A stretch of 64,000 bases of DNA from Pseudopyrenochaeta lycopersici (lineage: Eukaryota > Ascomycota > Dothideomycetes > Pleosporales > Pseudopyrenochaetaceae). This document shows positions 57,971 through 64,000 of this stretch, one piece after another; within the stretch, counting starts at the first letter, position 1; each line of letters opens with the position of its first letter. The DNA lies in NCBI GenBank assembly GCA_003313425.1, contig NHZP01000019.1:62001-126000 (forward strand). The letters are read 5' to 3'. The position numbers and the translations under genes are program-made. Under the pieces are notes generated by a model, which was given only the letters and a program-made list of their open reading frames with translations, was not told where the DNA came from and searched no databases.

Positions 57971-58106
57971 TGATTTTTGGCTTTGTGCTAAATGGCACAA
58001 AGTACTCGCTTGCTAGACCACAGCATGCCCGAGGCTGTGGTCAGGCCCACGAATTACTCCACAGGGTAGTTCCATATCGCGTTAGCAAGCGCCATTTCAA
58101 AAATCA
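57971..58106. ncRNA. Candidate structured RNA: five nested helices
   Basis: The sequence folds by perfect or near-perfect complementarity. Outer stem P1: 57971-57979 with 58098-58106 (TGATTTTTG/CAAAAATCA). Hairpin P2: 57981-57988 with 57995-58002, loop of 6. Stem P3: 58007-58015 with 58083-58091 (CGCTTGCTA/TAGCAAGCG). Inside P3, hairpin P4: 58016-58024 with 58034-58042 (GACCACAGC/GCTGTGGTC), loop of 9, directly abutting P3. Hairpin P5: 58051-58059 with 58064-58072, 9 bp including two G-U pairs, loop of 4. This gives a three-way junction inside a second junction. I checked for hammerhead, twister and TPP-riboswitch core motifs and 5S rRNA and found none. Strand is unknown; a foldback transposon remnant is the main alternative. 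Confidence 0.4.
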
Positions 58107-59551
58107 GCGAAGAATAAAGCCTGATATTTCCTAGTTCTGCCTCGTATCGCATGTTGCACTTAGATTGCCGAGACGTCGCTTGCAAGTAGTATGTAAGGGC
58201 CGTTCTTCGTAGGATTTCGACCCTTGAAAGTCCGATGGCCCGCTCTGTGACCCGAACTCGGTTCCTGTCTTATCCTTACATAACATTGTATATTGGTACG
58301 CAGCTCGTTCTCCCGACTACTCGTTTGCTCTTGGCCGGCGGCGCTTTCAATTTCCGCAGACCGCTGAGAGACGCATTGGCACAGATGCGGAGCTTTAGCG
58401 TTTGTGGCGAAGCTTTTGGTTGATCTGGAAAGAGAGAGCGACTGCACGGGCCGCATATTGTCATATTTTGGGATGATCGGGAAGCCGGACCACAGAAAAG
58501 ATAGTAAAGCATCGTTTGTAGGCATTCTCTCGGAGAATTGTAATTCTACATAGAATTGAACAATGTTAACACGCCAGATCGTTCTCACCGCTGATACCTA
58601 TGAGGTTCATGTCTGGCCATTCCTGCCAAGGGCCTCTCTTCCCAAATCTACAGGCATGACGGACATTCCCGTGCGCGTCGTCCTGATTGACAAGTGCAAG
58701 GTTCAATACCCGTGCGGAATTCGCTTAGGTGCCCTGATACCCCGGGTAACTAAAATCTACAAAGAGGCTCGAAATTTAACTTTCAGGCCTAACGCGAAAC
58801 TCCGCCTTAGGTCTAGAGCTCATCAATTCGGGTCCATTCGTAGATGTGACAAGCTTTGACCGTAAGACCATCTCATGTGGAGTATCGTATTCGAGGGAGG
58901 CCTGACATTCACATCTGCGCGACAACAAAGTGAAATAATGAAATTCAGCTCCGTTGTCGGTCAAATATCTATTGGTAGTCTTTTACGAGCAACTGTCCCC
59001 TTTAAGTTAGGAACTTTGAAGCAAAGCTGACGGTTGGCCTTGTCTTCAGTGTTGTCAGTGACAGGTGCTTCGGATTGAATCGACATTAAGGCACTTGACT
59101 TCCATCACACACTCAATTGCCCTGAACGTACATGGCTGGGAATAGTCAAGCAAGCAAACTCCACTAACGCCAAAGATCTATCTGTAAGGTTAATGGTAAT
59201 ATCACCCTGATACTATGACTATCTACCTCCAAAATTTCGCTCGGCATTCGATCTACGCCGCTGCACCGCTACACCGCTGCACCTTGTGAAGGACCAAGGC
59301 CGCTGAGAATCCTACTCAATGTCACTTCATGTGGTGTGATTGGGGTCCATGCTCGATAGTAGGAGAAATAGATTGATCACTAAAACAGTGTCTTACTTCG
59401 CGATGGTAGATGCTCTGGTCAGTGCCTGATAGGCTCAGGAACGTATCCCCTGACAACGATGTTGCTTATGGGACGGCTAAAGCGTGCCTTGAGGCCTTGT
59501 CAAGGGAGTCAAAGTTCCAAGCAGGCTGCAGTTTGCAGCTGGGTCAGAAAG

Positions 59552-59557
59552 TATAAA
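59552..59557 (+). promoter_or_regulatory. Probable TATA box of the Cys-rich secreted protein gene
   Basis: TATAAA about 180 nt upstream of the ATG at 59736, in a stretch without other genes. Confidence 0.35.
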
Positions 59558-59735
59558 GGATGGGTCAATGACCTGTTGAAAGCATCAAGGTCCAACTTCA
59601 ACCTCTTCTACACCATCACTTAAAAATCATATCCAAATCTTCCACTCGAGCCTCCAAGTCTCCTTAACCAGGTCAGTCGGAATTCCTCCTCCTGAAAAAT
59701 GTCAGGAACTGACAATTTTTTGAGCGGTAGCAATC

Positions 59736-60230
59736 ATGAAGTTCAACATTGCCATCATCACTGCTATTGCGCTTCAGGTCACTGGAGTGATCTCTATTGC
59801 CGCCCCTGATGCAGCAGCGGATGCTGCTACAGTCGCTGAATGCGGTGCGCTCGGCGTCATGTCTGTCGCTGACGGGGCGAATGCGGACGATGTTCGGAAG
59901 TGCGCTGACCACCCAATTGGAGCGCAACGCAACAAGGTCTGGCAATCGCTAGCTCCAGCTGAGTTCTTGGAGAAGCGTACCCCGGCGGATCTCAAAGGAG
60001 GAGACATTTTTGCTAGAAAGGAGCAAGCGTGCTATTACGATGCCGGATTGGGCTGCTCCGGTGGTTACTGCTGGAAGGCGTGTGGATCCCCAGGGGATGG
60101 AAAGTGGTGCTGGACTGCTGGTGGCGATGGCTCAGGTGCCTGGTTGACTTGCAAGACTTATAATGACTGCAACCCTGGCTCTGCGTGCGGAAAAGGTTTT
60201 GGCTGCAAGGCTTGTGGCTGTAGCTGCTGA
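59736..60230 (+). CDS. Secreted 12-cysteine effector-like protein with Kex2 site
   Basis: Single exon, 164 aa, ATG at 59736. MKFNIAIITAIALQVTGVIS is a signal peptide. A pro-region of about 60 residues ends at Lys-Arg (80-81), a likely Kex2 cleavage site. The C-terminal domain carries 12 Cys (99, 107, 112, 116, 125, 139, 145, 151, 157, 160, 162, 164) with Gly and Trp between, for example GCSGGYCWKACGSPG and GKWCWTAGGDGSGAWLTC. An even Cys number suggests six disulfides. Size, secretion and Cys density are those of fungal effectors or antimicrobial peptides, but I cannot assign a family or activity. It stands alone in a gene-poor stretch. Confidence 0.82.
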   Translation: MKFNIAIITAIALQVTGVISIAAPDAAADAATVAECGALGVMSVADGANADDVRKCADHPIGAQRNKVWQSLAPAEFLEKRTPADLKGGDIFARKEQACYYDAGLGCSGGYCWKACGSPGDGKWCWTAGGDGSGAWLTCKTYNDCNPGSACGKGFGCKACGCSC

Positions 60231-62828
60231 GTGTTGATGCGTCGGGATTGAAAAGGCACTGAGTAAATGGGAGTTGTTGGTGGCCCGGGACAGGTACGTG
60301 CGGAGGAAGGGGGATACGGTATATTTGATGTCAAGGATTCTTGTACAAGGTTTTCTATTGTGATTGAGGGCAAAATCTAGATATAAATCAATCTCACAGG
60401 ATTAAGTGTGGAAAGCTGAGACTAAAATGCGAAACATCTACATCGAATGGATATGCTCTTTAGTGCACTTGTATTTTGTGATATCCAACCGCACGTGCAG
60501 GACCAAAACTTACGCCAACTACCCGAATCCAACTGACATAAAATGCTCAGTAGATTCAGAAACCATGATTCGAGGATATCAGTGGTCATTGAGGCTCAAC
60601 TATAACTAAATATACCCTATAATCGGCTCATATGATGTAAAGTATTGCCCCACCCCAGTAGATGTGAAACAATCCCTAGAAAATCTCTTTCACTATTACC
60701 CGCATCACTGGTCTCAAATTAAGATGAATATATATACTACAATCCATGCATATCGGTATTTTTCAACGATCAGCGCATGCTTTGGCAAGTTTGTGGTATC
60801 TCAGATGACATCTCAGGTCGACTGTTCCTGCGTTTCATGGAAAGAATGATCGTTACTGGTGCCTAATCACATCTTGCAATACAAGAGAAGGCAAGTGTAT
60901 GAGGATGCTGTCATTTTGTGTCCTCGTCAAGGTGAACTGAACCAATGATCTTCTGCCCCTAGACAGTCATATTCTAGGCATCATCATGTCGTAAGCATAT
61001 TGCGCGGTTGAAACGTCTCTATATTCTGATTTCTCAGTCTGAATTTGAGCAGATTTGCAAAGCAATCCGCATGACTTAAGATAAGCAGTAGTTTCATACC
61101 GTTTCAACCTCCTCGACCAATCGATACATTCCTGCACCATTCAATATTGGTAGCTTACTGCCGCCCTGTGCATTTAGACTGAATTAGTTTATGCATGTGC
61201 ATATAATTAGCAATGAACATGCGGGTTGTATTCTGCAGCGTTAACCATCTTGAAATGGCTTTCATGGCCAGAGCACGGTAGGGTCTGAAGTGTTCATGGG
61301 GCTGTTCTGTTCGGGTACTCATTCAGATTTCTAGCAACATCTTTATTTCGCTAATGGGAGAGCTGTCGGACTCCCACTGATGAATTTTCAAAATGGGTTA
61401 AGGACGGCGGCGTTCTGGCATTTCGAAAGCTGCCGGTGTTCACGCCGGTTGCCGACTGGCGTACTCTCAAAACAGTCATACCCTTGGCAAGAGCAAGCGG
61501 CTACCGGAAACAGACCTCCAACCGATAAATCAGTAATAGAATTCGCCGAACGAATTAGAAAGGGCTGGCGTTCATGCCGAAAGCCATACCCGCAAGCTTC
61601 AAAGGCCAATGAGGGCTCTCATCTAGTACCGAACGTTCTCGATAGCCGCGATCGCCTTTAACTGTATGCGAAGGAGGTACGCCACTGCAACCACACGTGT
61701 CAATTATTCCCAATCGTCGAATAGGGTAGAAAATTTTTAAGTCATATCAGTATCAAGGCAGACCGCCAAGGTCGACGTGAATGTCATTGGTACCAGAACG
61801 ATCGCCACACTGATGCTTTCGCTTCGGGGGACGTAAGCATGAGTCCATTAAATAATTACCAATGCACTGTGGTGAATTTTAGCATCTAGTTTGCTGTTTT
61901 TCTGGATGAATGTTTGTCTATGAAAGTGCAAACAAAATGTCACCTAATCAGCGACAAGGCTGTTTATTTCCCGATGATGATAGGTAGTTATTTTTAAGCG
62001 AGGGATCGGCGTTGCGCGCTTAAGATCGATCGCACGGACGCCGCACGACCTCGATCTCCGCTCCAGAATGTCGAAACCTTCGAAGGCTTTCAGTTGTTTC
62101 TACGACTACTACGCCGCGCACTTTTATGCTATTGCCACTACGGCTCGTAGGACTGTCCCTCATTCGCCCACTCAGAATAAACAACATGTTTCTCTAACAC
62201 CTGCGCCTATACATTCGTTTCAGTGCCCCGTGAGGCTCGAAGCGCCTCTGTACCGTGCCACATTGTCATCACCAAGCTGACCTCAGGAGGGGGCCGAATA
62301 CTAATTATACGCAAACTTGCATGTATTGTCCATAACGCGGCGGTAACAGTATACGCTAGGCTAATTATCAGGCTACGCCAGCGGCTATACACCTTCTCTG
62401 TACGGCTACACCCTCGCAGGCGCTTTGGCCTGGCAGCTCCCGAAGCTCACGCCGCACGCAGGTGTCCTGGAAATCATCCTCAGCCGCCTCTCTTGGCGTA
62501 ACTTTCTGGATGCTGTTACGGGTCATTGCGCCTAGGTCGCGCGGTGAATGGTGGGTCAGCTCGGTAATGCATCGATTTCCAGAACTGAGGCATAGTTGGC
62601 ATGCACGCCTCAGTAACAACAGTGTTTGATGTTTCAAGAGTACTCCAATCATGGAAATGGTCTGTGGAGGCTTATACTGCAGCTTGCAGCGGTAATAGTG
62701 AAGTGATGGTGGGTAACAGCTCTGTTACTCCAGTCCAACGTTCTTCCATCTTTTAATTCCTATGAACCACATCTTCTCGCTATCTCTGAACTTAAGTCCG
62801 GTAGATCATATATTCTGAGGTCTTCGGC
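60231..62828. other. Gene-poor region
   Basis: 2.6 kb without a supportable gene; AT-leaning up to about 61.9 kb, more mixed and GC-richer around 62.0-62.6 kb. No terminal repeats were found by eye. Confidence 0.45.
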
Positions 62829-64000
62829 ATGCCGTACCCATTAAGTCCTTTGGGCCAAACCCCTGGAGCAACAGGTTCTGGGCGAACGCGAAAGCAATGG
62901 CCAATATATCCAGATATTCCAATCTTTCTAGACGTCCAAGACGAGCGAAATGCGTCGAGATCGTATGGAACAACCCCGACGACGCCGACGACGCCCGAAC
63001 GGTTATCCCGTGACCGCCCTGCTCATCTGAGTAATGCTACGACTATCCAAACCTCGAGTGATCGTTCTGTGGTATGGCCAATCCCAGAACCTCTCCCAGA
63101 CATCCAGATGCAACAACCTCGTCGGCCGCTTTTACGATTTTTCCCCTCAGATAGGCCTCATATTCGGCTCAATACTGTTCCAACATTGCAGCCCTCTGAA
63201 TTTCCCAACATCGCTTTCACCGAAAAAGATCCTAAACGGCTGGGACTTGGTATTACCGAAGGACCACGGTCATCAAGCCAATTCTGGATTCCGTCTCCGG
63301 TGAGCGACAAGCCGGGCCGGTCACCAAACATTGCCCAGAGAATAGAAGAGAAAATATTTCGGTATAATGGCTCCAAAAATGTGATCAAACGATGGCTTTT
63401 GGAATTAATAAGTTGGACGATCAGCGCTATTTGCATGTTAGCCATTATCATCGTGCTCGTACGTCTCCAGGATCGCCGGCTTCCGGATTGGCCGCTGGCC
63501 AACATCGGCCTCACTCTCAACGCGTACATTGCTATTCTTTCGAAGATTGCGGGCGCTGGACTTATTCTCCCCGTTTCTGAGTCATTGGGCCAATTGAAGT
63601 GGAGTTGGTTCCAGAGGGATTCTAAGAAGTTGTGGGATTTCGAAATCTTTGACAATGCGTCAAGAGGGCCTTGGGGGTCATTCTTATTGCTGATCCGCAC
63701 GAAGTTCAAGACCCTTGCCGCCCTTGGCGCAGTGATCACAATATTTTCCCTCGCTCTTGACCCATTTTTTCAACAGCTAGTTAGCTACCCAGACCGGTGG
63801 ACATTACAGATGCAGAACAGCTCCCTCCCGATCGCTACTAATTGGGATTCTCCTGTGGCAAAGGAATTCAGAGCCGGTCTAGAAGTCATACAGAACAATG
63901 TGGATATGTTGTCAACATCGTCAAAGTTCTTTTATGATAACGGTACCCAGCCCATAGAGTTCGGTAACGGAACCCGTCCAGATATTCCCATTTCTTGTCC
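62829..64000 (+). CDS. DUF3176 membrane protein, 5' part (cut by the right edge)
   Basis: Uninterrupted frame of 390 codons from ATG at 62829 (MPYPLSPLGQTPG) to the window end. The N-terminal 170 residues are Pro/Arg-rich and disordered. The segment around ELISWTISAICMLAIIIVLV is the first membrane helix. It is followed by WPLANIGLTLNAYIAILSKI, SESLGQLKWSWFQRDSKKLW plus DFEIFDNASRGPWGS, and LAALGAVITIFSLALDPFFQQ, the classic core of DUF3176. A predicted extracellular part with N-x-S/T sites begins near the edge. The family is widespread in filamentous ascomycetes, anchored by helices at both ends; function unknown. Confidence 0.88.
   Translation, partial: MPYPLSPLGQTPGATGSGRTRKQWPIYPDIPIFLDVQDERNASRSYGTTPTTPTTPERLSRDRPAHLSNATTIQTSSDRSVVWPIPEPLPDIQMQQPRRPLLRFFPSDRPHIRLNTVPTLQPSEFPNIAFTEKDPKRLGLGITEGPRSSSQFWIPSPVSDKPGRSPNIAQRIEEKIFRYNGSKNVIKRWLLELISWTISAICMLAIIIVLVRLQDRRLPDWPLANIGLTLNAYIAILSKIAGAGLILPVSESLGQLKWSWFQRDSKKLWDFEIFDNASRGPWGSFLLLIRTKFKTLAALGAVITIFSLALDPFFQQLVSYPDRWTLQMQNSSLPIATNWDSPVAKEFRAGLEVIQNNVDMLSTSSKFFYDNGTQPIEFGNGTRPDIPISC

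Larger units (their letters stand above)
57097..59735. other. Gene-poor region holding a candidate structured RNA
   Basis: 2.6 kb with no supportable protein gene. It contains the nested inverted repeats at 57971-58106. Short imperfect repeats of CACCGCT type lie at about 59262-59284. Confidence 0.5.

Noticed and set aside
57971..58106. Idea that the nested helices are a hammerhead, twister, 5S rRNA or TPP riboswitch
   Set aside because: The conserved core motifs of these families are absent on both strands as read by eye.
58160..58588. 142-codon minus-strand frame
   Set aside because: Starts at GTG, has no ATG until well inside, no domain or signal peptide, and low protein character.

Overview
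The window is nuclear DNA of a filamentous ascomycete (Pezizomycotina). Genes lie on both strands and are cut by GT-AG introns of about 45-120 nt. They include families typical of this group: a DUF3425 bZIP, a DUF3602 GRGGAGN protein, a fungal seven-helix rhodopsin-like protein, DUF3176, a tyrosinase, an M28 aminopeptidase and an Apd1-type ferredoxin. Dothideomycetes (Pleosporales) is my best guess from gene content, but this is inference. There are no bacterial operons, CRISPR arrays, rRNA genes or intact transposons that I can see. Many coding starts were set by splicing: open frames beginning with GTG or TTG were trimmed to the first ATG or joined to an upstream exon.

Layout. 0-3.6 kb: the 5' end of KGD1 (minus, cut by the left edge) diverges from TFB1 (plus) across a promoter with a 300-bp (CAGTAG)n microsatellite. 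3.6-11.7 kb is gene-poor, with one small three-exon gene found by splicing (4863-5358) and a 778-aa serine-rich orphan frame. 11.8-23.2 kb: a DUF1992/DNAJC28-like mitochondrial protein, a conserved hypothetical, a bZIP factor, a small membrane protein, a large SNF2 ATPase, and a protein with a fungal STAND-type N-terminal helical domain. 26.2-30.1 kb: a rhodopsin-like membrane protein and a DUF3602 protein between gene-poor stretches.

31.1-45.8 kb is the housekeeping core: an AZUL-HECT ubiquitin ligase diverging from REI1 (60S maturation), a class A flavin monooxygenase, VPS60 (ESCRT-III) diverging from a SAPS-family Sit4 phosphatase partner, and a small acidic protein. 47.3-55.6 kb holds secreted and redox functions: a leucine aminopeptidase convergent with a five-exon tyrosinase, then an OB-fold-like protein diverging from an Apd1-like [2Fe-2S] thioredoxin-fold protein. 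56.5-64 kb is sparse: a single-pass membrane protein, a 12-cysteine secreted effector-like protein with a Kex2 site, and the start of a DUF3176 membrane protein that runs off the right edge.

The most unusual signal is not a protein. At 57971-58106, in a 2.6-kb gene desert, five helices of 8-9 bp nest into a branched fold: an outer stem encloses one hairpin and a second stem, which itself encloses two more hairpins. This looks like a structured non-coding RNA that I cannot assign to a known family.
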